Positions 37,496 to 44,938 of a stretch of 64,000 nt of DNA are shown here, one piece after another. Source of the DNA: Caldicellulosiruptor changbaiensis (GTDB lineage: Bacteria > Bacillota > Thermoanaerobacteria > Caldicellulosiruptorales > Caldicellulosiruptoraceae); contig NZ_CP034791.1 of the NCBI RefSeq assembly GCF_003999255.1, positions 1,218,501 to 1,282,500 of the forward strand, in the 5' to 3' direction. The stretch's first letter is position 1, and each line of letters opens with the position of its first letter. Made by a program: the position numbers and the translations under genes. Below the pieces are notes generated by a model. It saw only the letters and a program-made list of their open reading frames with translations, did no database searches and had not been told where the DNA came from.

Positions 37496-38428
37496 ATGAA
37501 AATAGGAATTCCAAATAGCTTTTGTTATATGGGAATGGAAAAATTTTTGGCTAATTTTCTCTCAAAAATATCTGATGAGTCAGAAGTAATCTTCTCTGGG
37601 CCTACAACAAACGAGATGGTAGAGTTTGGAGTACAAAATAGTATAGAAGAGATTTGTATGCCCGCAAAGGCATTCATTGGTCACGTTGAATACTTAGCAA
37701 AATACCAAAAAGTTGATGCTATTTTACTGCCAAGGCTGACCTCATTGAGGTATAGAACATATTCATGTCCGAAAATTATTGGAATTCCTGACTTAGTAAA
37801 AACACATTATGCTAACATGAGGATAATCTCACCAGAGCTAAACTTAAGAAATGGGATGTCTTATGTAAATGATTTTTTAGTAGAACTGGGCAAACATTTT
37901 ACAAATGATAAAAGACGATTGAAAAAGATTGTAGAAGGCTTTACTAATAGTGAACTTTTAGAATATTTTCCGCCAATTGTAAAAGACAAAAAGAATATTT
38001 TAGTCTTAGGGCACAGTTATGTCATCTTTGACAATAATCTCAACAAAGGAATTCTGCAAATTATAAAGGATAGTGGCTATAATCCAATCTATCCTTTATA
38101 CCACCACATTTCAGACAAAGACATTACACTTGAGTTACCAAAACCTTTCTTTTGGTCAACTGCTCAAAACATTTATGAATATTTTTATTGGGCTCAGAAA
38201 AATTTAAAACTTGACGGTGTTGTATATCTTATGACATTTGGCTGTGGAATAGATTCCATTTTAGAAGAGGTAATTAGGAGAAGTTGCAAGATATTGAATT
38301 TGCCTTATCTTTGTATTACTTTAGATGAACATTCTGCCAACGTCGGAATTCAGACAAGAATAGAAGCTTTTATTGACATGATTGGATGGAGGAGAGAGAA
38401 TGAAGATTACATTTCCACACATGGGTAA
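37496..38428 (+). CDS. 2-hydroxyacyl-CoA dehydratase-related protein, DUF2229 type (first subunit)
   Basis: 310-residue protein resembling the DUF2229/COG3580 part of large acyl-CoA dehydratase-activase-related proteins. Conserved cysteines suited to an Fe-S cluster are C10 (NSFCYMGM), C54 (EEICMPAKAF) and C91 (YSCPKIIGIPD), with a later TFGCGID. The C-terminus (TLDEHSANVGIQTRIEAFID) mirrors that of the next gene (VVDEMESDVGLKTRLEAFLD), so the two are probably paralogous halves. In many Clostridia these parts and the ATPase are fused in one long protein; here they are separate. Natural substrate unknown. ATG with AAAGGAGAAG upstream. Confidence 0.75.
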   Translation: MKIGIPNSFCYMGMEKFLANFLSKISDESEVIFSGPTTNEMVEFGVQNSIEEICMPAKAFIGHVEYLAKYQKVDAILLPRLTSLRYRTYSCPKIIGIPDLVKTHYANMRIISPELNLRNGMSYVNDFLVELGKHFTNDKRRLKKIVEGFTNSELLEYFPPIVKDKKNILVLGHSYVIFDNNLNKGILQIIKDSGYNPIYPLYHHISDKDITLELPKPFFWSTAQNIYEYFYWAQKNLKLDGVVYLMTFGCGIDSILEEVIRRSCKILNLPYLCITLDEHSANVGIQTRIEAFIDMIGWRRENEDYISTHG

Positions 38429-39494
38429 TCTCTATATGATTGCAAAACCACTTTTTGAAGAGCTTGGATTTGAAGTCATTGTCCCGCCACCGAATAACAG
38501 AAAGACTTTGGAGATTGGGAAAAACTACTCACCTGAATTTATATGTATGCCATTTAAGCTCAACATAGGAAACTTTGTTCAGGCAATTGAAATGGGTGCT
38601 GATACAATTGTGATGTTTGGTGGATGTGGTCCGTGCAGGTTTGGATACTATGGTGCACTTCAAAAGGAGATTTTAAAAGACGCTGGATTTGACGTTCAGA
38701 TGATTGTAATTGAACCACTTCATTATGGAATTGAAAATTTTTTATCTGAAGCAGGGAAGGTCTTTGCCAAGAAAAACTTAATTGGTATTTTGCCTAAAAT
38801 CTATAGTTTGGCAAAGATGATTGACAGGATTGAAAAAAGAGTGCATTTTCTAAGACCTAGGGAAATGGTAAAAGGAAATGTTGATAGGATATATAATCGA
38901 TTTAGAATTGAGGCTTTGAAAACAAAAGGTATTGAACAGATGAAAAAGTTAACAGAAGCAACTACTGTACTTTTAGATAATGTGTATGTAGTAGATGAGA
39001 ATGTAAAAAAGATTGGAATTGTAGGAGAGATATATACTATTATAGATGACTTTGCAAATCTCAATATTGAAAAGATAATAGGAGACATGGGATATGAGGT
39101 GGAGAGAAATTTATATATTTCATACTGGATCGACAATCATTTGATATATCCATTGCTAAGAAAAAAAGACCTAGTTGTAAAAAGATATTCAAAAGACATA
39201 ATGGAGAATCTGATTGGTGGTCATGCAAGAGAGACAATTGCCTACGCGAAATGGTTTGAAAGTAAGTATTTTGCCGGTATTGTTCATGTCTTTCCTCTCA
39301 CATGTATGCCAGAGATAGTAGCAAAGTCTGTATTGGCCGATCTCAGAAATGAACTTAGAGTGCCTCTATTGCACATTGTTGTAGATGAAATGGAAAGTGA
39401 TGTGGGGCTAAAAACGCGTTTAGAGGCCTTTTTAGATTTAATCGAGTCAAGGAGTGAAAAAAGTGGACAAGCTAAACTGCTTTCTTGGAATTGA
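38400..39494 (+). CDS. 2-hydroxyacyl-CoA dehydratase-related protein, COG3581 type (second subunit)
   Basis: 364-residue partner of the preceding protein. Cluster-type cysteines: C49 (EFICMPFKLNIGN), C76 and C79 (GGCGPCRFGYYG) and a later PLTCMPE. ATG 38400 has GGAGAGA upstream and lies inside the previous gene (29-nt overlap), so translation is coupled; TTG 38382 is a less likely start. With the downstream ATPase it resembles ATP-driven low-potential reductases such as double-cubane-cluster proteins or dehydratase components; which of these applies is not decidable here. Confidence 0.75.
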   Translation: MKITFPHMGNLYMIAKPLFEELGFEVIVPPPNNRKTLEIGKNYSPEFICMPFKLNIGNFVQAIEMGADTIVMFGGCGPCRFGYYGALQKEILKDAGFDVQMIVIEPLHYGIENFLSEAGKVFAKKNLIGILPKIYSLAKMIDRIEKRVHFLRPREMVKGNVDRIYNRFRIEALKTKGIEQMKKLTEATTVLLDNVYVVDENVKKIGIVGEIYTIIDDFANLNIEKIIGDMGYEVERNLYISYWIDNHLIYPLLRKKDLVVKRYSKDIMENLIGGHARETIAYAKWFESKYFAGIVHVFPLTCMPEIVAKSVLADLRNELRVPLLHIVVDEMESDVGLKTRLEAFLDLIESRSEKSGQAKLLSWN

Positions 39495-40458
39495 TATAGG
39501 CTCTGTTAGTACAAACGTGGTATTGCTTGACGAGAATAACAACATTGTAGAAAGTATATATGTAAGAACAGAGGGCAGACCAATTGAAGTTTTGCAAAAA
39601 GTGCTTGCACAGCTTTATCAGAAGTATGAGGAGAGGTTAAAAATCTCAGGAGTTGGGGCAACAGGATCTGGTCGTAATCTTGCTGCAATAATGGTTGGAG
39701 CAGATACTGTAAAAAATGAGATTACAGCACATGCAAAGGCAGCAATTCATTTTATTCCAAATGTGAGAACAGTAATTGAGATAGGTGGACAGGACTCAAA
39801 GATAATTTTGATAAAAAACGAAATTGTAGTTGACTTTGCAATGAACACTATCTGTGCTGCAGGGACAGGTTCATTTTTGGACAGGCAAGCAGAGAGGCTA
39901 AACATTCCTATAGAAAGGCTTGGAGAGATAGCAATAAAATCTAAAAATCCTGTGAGGATTGCGGGAAGGTGTGCTGTGTTTGCAGAATCTGACATGATTC
40001 ACAAACAACAGCTTGGACATCTTTCCGAAGATATCCTTTTTGGACTTTGTTTAGCGCTTGCAAGAAATTATATCTCAAACGTTGCAAAAGGTAAGACAAT
40101 TGAAGAGCCTATTATATTTCAAGGTGGAGTTGCTGCAAACATCGCAATGAAAAAGGCGTTTGAACAGGTTTTGCAAAAAGAGATTGTTGTTCCTCAGTAT
40201 TTTAATGTCATGGGAGCAATAGGTATAGCCCTTTTAGCAAAAGAGAAGACAAAGGGGCTTATAAGTAACTTTAAAGGGTTTGATTGTATCAACAACAGCA
40301 AGTTTGAAACAAGGGGATTTGAATGCAAAGAGTGTTCTAATAACTGTGAAGTAGTAGAATTTTACAACAATAATAACTTAGTTGCTACGTGGGGTGACAG
40401 GTGTCAGAGATACTCAAGTAGCAAAAATCACCATGTTGAAAAGTCGAAGAATCTGTGA
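39463..40458 (+). CDS. BadF/BadG/HgdC-type activating ATPase
   Basis: ASKHA-fold ATPase that drives electrons onto a partner Fe-S protein at ATP cost (activator of 2-hydroxyacyl-CoA dehydratase or benzoyl-CoA reductase). GIDIGSVSTNVVLLDE and EIGGQDSKIILI are nucleotide-binding; NTICAAGTGSFLDRQAERL and AGRCAVFAESDMIHKQQ carry the two cysteines that hold the dimer-bridging [4Fe-4S]. Unlike short activators it has a Cys-rich C-terminal extension (FECKECSNNCEVVE ... GDRCQRY) that may bind a further cluster. GTG 39463 has GGAG 8 nt upstream; GTG 39454 is the alternative and sits inside the Shine-Dalgarno. Overlaps the previous gene by 32 nt. Confidence 0.85.
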   Translation: MDKLNCFLGIDIGSVSTNVVLLDENNNIVESIYVRTEGRPIEVLQKVLAQLYQKYEERLKISGVGATGSGRNLAAIMVGADTVKNEITAHAKAAIHFIPNVRTVIEIGGQDSKIILIKNEIVVDFAMNTICAAGTGSFLDRQAERLNIPIERLGEIAIKSKNPVRIAGRCAVFAESDMIHKQQLGHLSEDILFGLCLALARNYISNVAKGKTIEEPIIFQGGVAANIAMKKAFEQVLQKEIVVPQYFNVMGAIGIALLAKEKTKGLISNFKGFDCINNSKFETRGFECKECSNNCEVVEFYNNNNLVATWGDRCQRYSSSKNHHVEKSKNL

Positions 40459-40464
40459 TATATT
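40436..40464 (+). promoter_or_regulatory. promoter for the 6S-like RNA
   Basis: TTGAAA (40436-40441), 17-bp spacer, TATATT (40459-40464). It lies over the last codons of the ATPase gene and predicts a start near 40471. Confidence 0.6.
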
Positions 40465-40484
40465 TAAATTAGAAAAGAAAGTAG

Positions 40485-40710
40485 CCCAAAAAGGAACTCT
40501 GCCGTGTGCGTTACAAGATGGTGAAGTTCCAGGCCAACACCATCATAAAAGGGAATCCGGAGTCCAATAGTGGCGCATAGGCTTCCCACCCAAGATTTTG
40601 TTTGGGTGACAAACAGGAAGTAATGCAAAGCTATTGGCAGGATACCCACCTGCTGAGGCAGGGTCTGGGAAACTCCCTGAGGACGGCATGGTGGAGTTCC
40701 TGAACAAAAT
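40485..40710 (+). ncRNA. ssrS: probable 6S RNA
   Basis: The 341-nt gap between the ATPase gene and tcdA holds a highly folded RNA. Ends pair: AGGAACTC (40492-40499) with GAGTTCCT (40694-40701), then GCCG with CGGC. Inside is a long terminal rod: CCAATAG/CTATTGG, GCAT/ATGC, CTTCC/GGAAG and CACCCAA/TTGGGTG, plus side hairpins GATGGTG/CACCATC and CAGGG/CCCTG on the two sides of an open centre. A single closed rod with a central bubble, about 215 nt, is the 6S plan. The 3' CCTGAGGACGGCATGGTGGAG resembles E. coli 6S CCUGCGGCGGCAUCUCGGAG, and 5' CTCTGCCGTGTGCG resembles CUCUGAGAUGUUCG. Promoter and terminator flank it. Boundaries are estimates; another structured RNA remains possible. Confidence 0.65.
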
Positions 40711-40725
40711 GAAAAGAAAGTGTAC

Positions 40726-40760
40726 AAAGGCCCATGAATTTAAATGGGTCTTTTATTTTT
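40726..40760 (+). terminator. rho-independent terminator of the 6S-like RNA
   Basis: Stem AAAGGCCCAT / ATGGGTCTTT (one G-T pair) with an 8-nt loop, then TATTTTT. Confidence 0.85.
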
Positions 40761-40799
40761 ATCTTAATTCTCATTTTTGAATTTGAAAGGAGAGTTGAA

Positions 40800-41522
40800 G
40801 TGGATACAGTGGATATATTTCAAAGGACAATGATGCTAATAGGGGAGGATGGACTTAAGAAATTGTCAAACGTAAACATTGCTGTATGTGGTCTTGGTGG
40901 AGTTGGAAGCTTTGCTTTTGAAGCACTTGTAAGATGCGGAATACAAAATTTTGTGATACTCGACAAGGATAAGGTTTCAGTTTCAAATTTAAATAGACAA
41001 TTAATAGCTACTATATCAAATATAGGTAAATCAAAGGTTGATATTGCATATGAAAGAGCTTTAGATATAAATCCTTTTGTAAATGTGGTGAAGGTTCCGA
41101 AAGAAATTAATCCAGAAAATGTTGAAGAGTTACTTGGCAATACAAAGATAGATTACATAGTTGATGCAATTGATGATGTCTCTGCAAAGATTGCATTAAT
41201 TAAATTTGCAATTTCAAGAGAGATAAAAATTATCAGTAGTATGGGCATGGGGAATAGGTTAAATCCATCTTTACTGAGAATTTCTGATATCTACTCTACA
41301 AAAAACTGTCCACTTGCTAAAAAGATAAGAAGTATACTGAGAAAGGAAGGAATAAAAAAACTAAAAGTGGTCTACTCCGAAGAAAAACCTCTCAAGCCTG
41401 ATTACAAGTTTTTAAAGGAAAAAACGCAAAAGGCTCATGTGCCAGGCAGTATTTCATTTGTTCCACCTGTTGCCGGATTTTTAATGGCTTATGAGGTTGT
41501 GAAAGATCTACTTGGGTGGTAA
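40800..41522 (+). CDS. tcdA: tRNA threonylcarbamoyladenosine dehydratase (TcdA/YgdL)
   Basis: E1/MoeB-like ATPase that cyclises t6A37 of tRNA to ct6A. 240 residues from GTG 40800 (GGAGAG five bases upstream); the frame opens earlier at 40734, but that segment lies in the terminator and AT-rich leader. Nucleotide motif CGLGGVGSFAFEALVRCG, then DKDKVSVSNLNRQLIAT, DAIDDVSAKIALI and the C-terminal VPGSISFVPPVAGFLMAYEVV. Lacks the zinc cysteines of ThiF/MoeB, as in TcdA. Confidence 0.9.
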   Translation: MDTVDIFQRTMMLIGEDGLKKLSNVNIAVCGLGGVGSFAFEALVRCGIQNFVILDKDKVSVSNLNRQLIATISNIGKSKVDIAYERALDINPFVNVVKVPKEINPENVEELLGNTKIDYIVDAIDDVSAKIALIKFAISREIKIISSMGMGNRLNPSLLRISDIYSTKNCPLAKKIRSILRKEGIKKLKVVYSEEKPLKPDYKFLKEKTQKAHVPGSISFVPPVAGFLMAYEVVKDLLGW

Positions 41523-41600
41523 CCAAATTTGTTGTACAAAGAGCTGTTTTTTGTGTTAAAATATCAAAAAAGGATTGTAAAATGGAGGATACATAAGAAA

Positions 41601-42044
41601 ATGAGTACCTACAAATTTGCAAGAGCGTTTAGAGGATTCAAGCCAAGCTCTGTAATTGAATATCTCAATAACCTTGAGAAAACATACGAAAAGGAAATAA
41701 AAGAAAAACAAGAGACAATTGTAGAACTTCAAAGAGAAAATGAGGAATTGAAAAAGAAGCTTAGCAAGCTTGAAGAGGAGTTTTCAAAATTAAGTGAACA
41801 AAAGATTAAAATTGCAGAGCTACTGATTATTGCCCAGGAAAAGGCAGAGAGTATTGTTTCAAAGGCTATAGAAGAAGGAGAAAATAAAAAGAAAGCGTTG
41901 CTTGAGGAGATTGAAGAGCATGAAAAGACATTGCAAGGTTTAAAAGAAGAAATAAAAAGGATAAAGAGCGAGCTTCAGTCTGTGATAAGCAAGTTTGAAA
42001 ATGAAACAGGAAATAAAGGCGAAGAAGAGGAGAGTTCAGATTGA
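41601..42044 (+). CDS. DivIVA-like coiled-coil protein
   Basis: 147-residue protein. The N-terminus FARAFRGFKPSSVIEYLNNL resembles the membrane-targeting DivIVA motif (F-RGY/F-x-x-x-x-V-x-x-FL). The rest, about 30-135, is a continuous heptad-rich coiled coil of Glu/Lys/Leu, ending in an acidic tail (GEEEESSD). DivIVA proteins mark curved membrane and division sites; this is a short relative, not the main DivIVA by any evident sign. ATG 41601 with TGGAGG 12 nt upstream; an earlier in-frame TTG at 41529 gives an unlikely hydrophobic/basic leader. Its stop codon lies within the terminator hairpin. Confidence 0.6.
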   Translation: MSTYKFARAFRGFKPSSVIEYLNNLEKTYEKEIKEKQETIVELQRENEELKKKLSKLEEEFSKLSEQKIKIAELLIIAQEKAESIVSKAIEEGENKKKALLEEIEEHEKTLQGLKEEIKRIKSELQSVISKFENETGNKGEEEESSD

Positions 42045-42067
42045 GATATTTTGAGCTCTCCTTTTTT
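42028..42067 (+). terminator. terminator overlapping the coiled-coil gene stop
   Basis: Stem AGGAGAG / CTCTCCT extended by TC/GA after a mismatch, then TTTTTT; the TGA stop is in the loop. Confidence 0.75.
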
Positions 42068-42126
42068 GCATATTGTTTTCCTATCTTTCATAAACTTACT
42101 GTAGAAAAATTATTTTAAAGTGAAGG

Positions 42127-42903
42127 ATGATAAAGGTCATTAATATCTCAAGGATTGTGAGAGTGTCATTTTATTTTATCCTTATAGTGTTTCTTGCAAG
42201 TTGTATTTACATCTATTCAGAAGTTGCAATAGAAGTTATAAACCAGAAAAAACTTCTTCCCATCTATTGTGTTGCAAGAAATGATAATAAAATTGCAATT
42301 ACATTTGATGCTGCTTGGGGTAATGATGATACAAAAGATCTTCTCAAGATTTTAAAACAGTATAAAGCAAAAGCTACGTTTTTCTTGGTAGGTTTTTGGG
42401 TGGAGAGATATCCGAACGATGTACTTGAGATTTGCAAAGAGGGACATGAGATTGGAAGTCACTCTGACAAACATTTACACATGTCTAAACTATCAGAAAC
42501 AGCTATTGTAGAAGACATAAAAAGTTGTGAAGAAAAGATTTCAAAGCTAATTGGCAAAAGACCAGTTGTATTTAGAGCTCCCTATGGCGATTATAACAAT
42601 ACTCTAATCGAAACCCTCACTTCCTTAGGCTATTATGTAATCCAATGGGATGTTGATTCACTTGATTGGAAAGACTTGCCTGAAGATGATATAGCACAAA
42701 GAGTATTAAGGAGAGTAAAGAGTGGATCAATAATTTTATTTCACAATAACGCAAAGAACACAAAGTATGCACTTCCAAAGATATTAGGTGAGCTTTCAAA
42801 AAGAGGATACCAGTTTGTAACAGTTTCTGAATTAATATACAAAAATAACTATTATATTGATCACCAAGGTATACAAAGAAAGTTAGAAAATACAGTTAAA
42901 TAA
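42127..42903 (+). CDS. polysaccharide deacetylase (PdaB-like)
   Basis: 258-residue NodB-homology carbohydrate esterase (CE4) with one N-terminal TM or signal anchor (about 10-32). All five motifs are seen: TFDAAWG, HSDKHLH (metal His-Ser/Thr-x-x-His), RAPYGDYN, DVDSLDW and LFHNN. The TFDxxWG wording is that of the sporulation protein PdaB group. Substrate probably peptidoglycan or chitin-like glycan. An in-frame TGA ends 4 nt before ATG 42127, so this is the first possible start, although GAAGG abuts the ATG too closely for a normal Shine-Dalgarno; GTG 42157 is an alternative. Confidence 0.85.
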   Translation: MIKVINISRIVRVSFYFILIVFLASCIYIYSEVAIEVINQKKLLPIYCVARNDNKIAITFDAAWGNDDTKDLLKILKQYKAKATFFLVGFWVERYPNDVLEICKEGHEIGSHSDKHLHMSKLSETAIVEDIKSCEEKISKLIGKRPVVFRAPYGDYNNTLIETLTSLGYYVIQWDVDSLDWKDLPEDDIAQRVLRRVKSGSIILFHNNAKNTKYALPKILGELSKRGYQFVTVSELIYKNNYYIDHQGIQRKLENTVK

Positions 42904-42960
42904 ATTAAAACCGCACGGGTCACACTAATATATACACTTCATTTTAGACGAGGAAATGTT

Positions 42961-43548
42961 ATGACAAGAGTGTATGTACTGTCAAACAGTGTGCAATTAA
43001 AAGAGTTATTTAAAAATAACTTTGTTGATGTTATCAAAAAAAAGGGTAAAAAAATATTAGAGATAGATTTGGCAAAGAACCGTAATAAAAAAGAAAACCT
43101 TGTATTATTAGTATCACAACTCAAATTGCTTTTTGATTATATCATTTTGTACTCAGATTGTCCAGAGCAGACTGCAAAGATTTGTGATATAATAATTGTC
43201 TTACAAAATGAGCTTTTAGATGGGCTGTCAAGTGTGTTAAATAAACAACAAGTGGTTTTGCTTTTTTCAGATGACACAGCTAATAGAAATCTCAATGGTA
43301 TCAGTTCAAAGATTATAGATATAGGTTTTTCGCCACAAAACACTGTAAACATTACCCATTTAGAATATGGACACGACAATAAAGTAACTTTTAATCTATT
43401 TTTTCAAAGAGCTGTTGAAGATATTGAAGGAAATTTTGTTATTGAGAAAGAAATAACAGAACATTGCGTATATACCTTAATAGACTATGAACTTTTGTAT
43501 GTGTATCCTCTTATTACTACATTGAAGGTTTTGTTTCAATTAATTTGA
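42961..43548 (+). CDS. uncharacterised protein, possibly a Mur-ligase-like domain
   Basis: 195-residue protein I cannot assign firmly. Hydrophobic beta-strand-like segments alternate with helices (LLFDYIILYSD, ICDIIIVLQNEL, QQVVLLFSDD). The stretch DIGFSPQNTVNITHLEYG then VTFNLFFQRAVEDIEGNFV and EKEI recalls the central-domain end of Mur-ligase-like Clostridial orphans (Y/D-GF-x-x-x-x-T-V/I ... Q-R ... G-x-x-I-E). No P-loop or metal motif is visible, so enzymatic activity is doubtful. ATG with GACGAGG upstream; probably cotranscribed with the deacetylase (57-nt gap). Confidence 0.6.
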   Translation: MTRVYVLSNSVQLKELFKNNFVDVIKKKGKKILEIDLAKNRNKKENLVLLVSQLKLLFDYIILYSDCPEQTAKICDIIIVLQNELLDGLSSVLNKQQVVLLFSDDTANRNLNGISSKIIDIGFSPQNTVNITHLEYGHDNKVTFNLFFQRAVEDIEGNFVIEKEITEHCVYTLIDYELLYVYPLITTLKVLFQLI

Positions 43549-43618
43549 AAGTCTAAAAACGCAACTTTTTGAATAGGATAAAAATAAGCTAAAAAAATAC
43601 GAAGGGATGAGATTAATT

Positions 43619-44263
43619 ATGCCTCAAAATCCTTTAGATAATAATAGAGTTTACTTATGTGGCAAGGTAGCAACTCCACTTAATTTTAGCCATGAGAGTT
43701 TTGGTGAGAAATTTTTCACATTTAAGCTTGAAGTACCAAGGCTTTCTCAGCAAAAGGATGTATTGCTTGTTACAATTTCAGAGAGACTTTTGATTAACGT
43801 GAACCTTGATGAAGGAAGCCTTATAGAAGTAATTGGCCAGTTTAGATCTTATAATAATCCTTCAAATGTTGGTAATAGGCTTATTCTCACTATTTTTGCA
43901 AGAGATATAAAAAATGTAGAGACCATTGACCCAACCAGAAATATAAATGAGATATTCCTAAATGGGTATGTATGTAAAAAACCTCAATATAGAACAACTC
44001 CATTGGGCAGAGAGATAACTGACATATTACTGGCTGTAAACAGGCTTTATGGCAAATCAGATTATATTCCCTGTATTGCGTGGGGTAGAAATGCAAAATA
44101 TGCAAGTACCTTCCAAATAGGTGATAATATAAAAGTATGGGGAAGAGTCCAGAGTAGAGATTATCAGAAAAGATTAGAAACTGGCGAAGTTGAGACAAGA
44201 ACTGCCTATGAAGTCTCTATATTCAAGCTCGAAAAGGTAGAAAATGAGCAGCAAAAAAGCTAA
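43619..44263 (+). CDS. tandem OB-fold single-stranded DNA-binding-like protein
   Basis: 214-residue protein with two SSB/PriB-like OB folds: about 8-105 (NRVYLCGKVATPLNFSHESF ... FFTFKLEVPRLS) and about 112-205 (NEIFLNGYVCKKPQYRTTPL ... ITDILLAVNRLYGKSDYIPC followed by IAWGRNAKYA). The second fold matches bacterial SSB closely (PxYRTTPxG, DYIPCIAWGR). It lacks the acidic tail and DDDIPF-type tip that recruits partners in housekeeping SSB; it ends EKVENEQQKS. Such tandem proteins occur beside normal SSB in Clostridia. ATG 43619 has GAAGGGATGAG upstream; ATG 43607 would lie inside that site. Confidence 0.75.
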   Translation: MPQNPLDNNRVYLCGKVATPLNFSHESFGEKFFTFKLEVPRLSQQKDVLLVTISERLLINVNLDEGSLIEVIGQFRSYNNPSNVGNRLILTIFARDIKNVETIDPTRNINEIFLNGYVCKKPQYRTTPLGREITDILLAVNRLYGKSDYIPCIAWGRNAKYASTFQIGDNIKVWGRVQSRDYQKRLETGEVETRTAYEVSIFKLEKVENEQQKS

Positions 44264-44268
44264 GCATT

Positions 44269-44286
44269 TCAAAAAGGCCTTTTTGA
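44269..44286. terminator. perfect palindrome between SSB-like gene and pgsA
   Basis: TCAAAAAGGCCTTTTTGA is an 18-bp perfect palindrome 5 nt after the stop. It could fold as a weak terminator in either direction, but has no loop-free GC stem, so function is uncertain. Confidence 0.4.
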
Positions 44287-44355
44287 TATGGATATTCTCA
44301 TAAAAATGTGATAAAATCTTAAAAAGTGACAAAAGAGAATAAAGAGGTGTATTTA

Positions 44356-44892
44356 TTGAACCTTCCCAATGTGCTTACTATTTTAAGATTCTTTTTAATT
44401 CCTCTTTTTGTTTTAGTCTTTTTCTCAAGCGTTAAATACAACTATTTGATAGCAATAGGAGTATTTTTGCTCTCAGGTCTTACTGACGTCTTAGACGGGT
44501 TTATTGCTCGTCGTTATAATATGGTAACAGAATTTGGAAAGCTGTTTGACCCACTGGCTGATAAGCTTATGATACTTACCGTTTTATGGTGCTTGGCCTA
44601 CAAGGGTTATGTTCCTTCTATTGTTTTTTACATTATACTGTTTAAAGAACTCTTTATGATTGTAGGCTCAGTCATTTTATATGGAAGAATAAAGATTGTT
44701 GTTTCAGCTAACATATATGGAAAGATTGCTACTGTTTTGCTTTACATTGCTATAATATCTCTTCTCTTGAATATGAAAATATCACTCTACATTTTGATGA
44801 TAGCAGTGGTATTTGCAATATTTGCGCTTATAGTATACACAGTGAAATATCTAAGTGAATATAAAAAGCTCAAGAGCACCTCCAATGAATAA
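44356..44892 (+). CDS. pgsA: CDP-diacylglycerol-glycerol-3-phosphate 3-phosphatidyltransferase
   Basis: Membrane enzyme making phosphatidylglycerol phosphate. The CDP-alcohol phosphatidyltransferase motif DG-x2-AR-x8-G-x3-D-x3-D is in DGFIARRYNMVTEFGKLFD with PLAD following; N-terminal NLPNVLTILRFFLIP is standard. 178 residues from TTG 44356, which has AGAGGTG 6 nt upstream; the frame also opens at GTG 44326, but the leader TKENKEVYL is atypical. About five TM helices. Its 3' end contains the left arm of an inverted repeat that covers the next gene's ribosome site. Confidence 0.93.
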   Translation: MNLPNVLTILRFFLIPLFVLVFFSSVKYNYLIAIGVFLLSGLTDVLDGFIARRYNMVTEFGKLFDPLADKLMILTVLWCLAYKGYVPSIVFYIILFKELFMIVGSVILYGRIKIVVSANIYGKIATVLLYIAIISLLLNMKISLYILMIAVVFAIFALIVYTVKYLSEYKKLKSTSNE

Positions 44893-44938
44893 GAAATTAA
44901 CAAACGTGAAAAGCTACAAATAGGGAGGTGCTTTTGTT

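Noticed and set aside
40485-40710. Cobalamin or other riboswitch, SRP RNA, RNase P RNA or tmRNA as the identity of the folded RNA
   Set aside because: The B12 box, SRP helix-8 loop, RNase P core and tmRNA acceptor sequences are absent, and the RNA ends in its own terminator 40 nt before tcdA's start.
40464-40727. Open frame of 87 codons on the minus strand (and a 62-codon plus-strand frame) in the gap after the ATPase gene
   Set aside because: They lie across the folded RNA with its own promoter and terminator; no ribosome site or recognisable protein.
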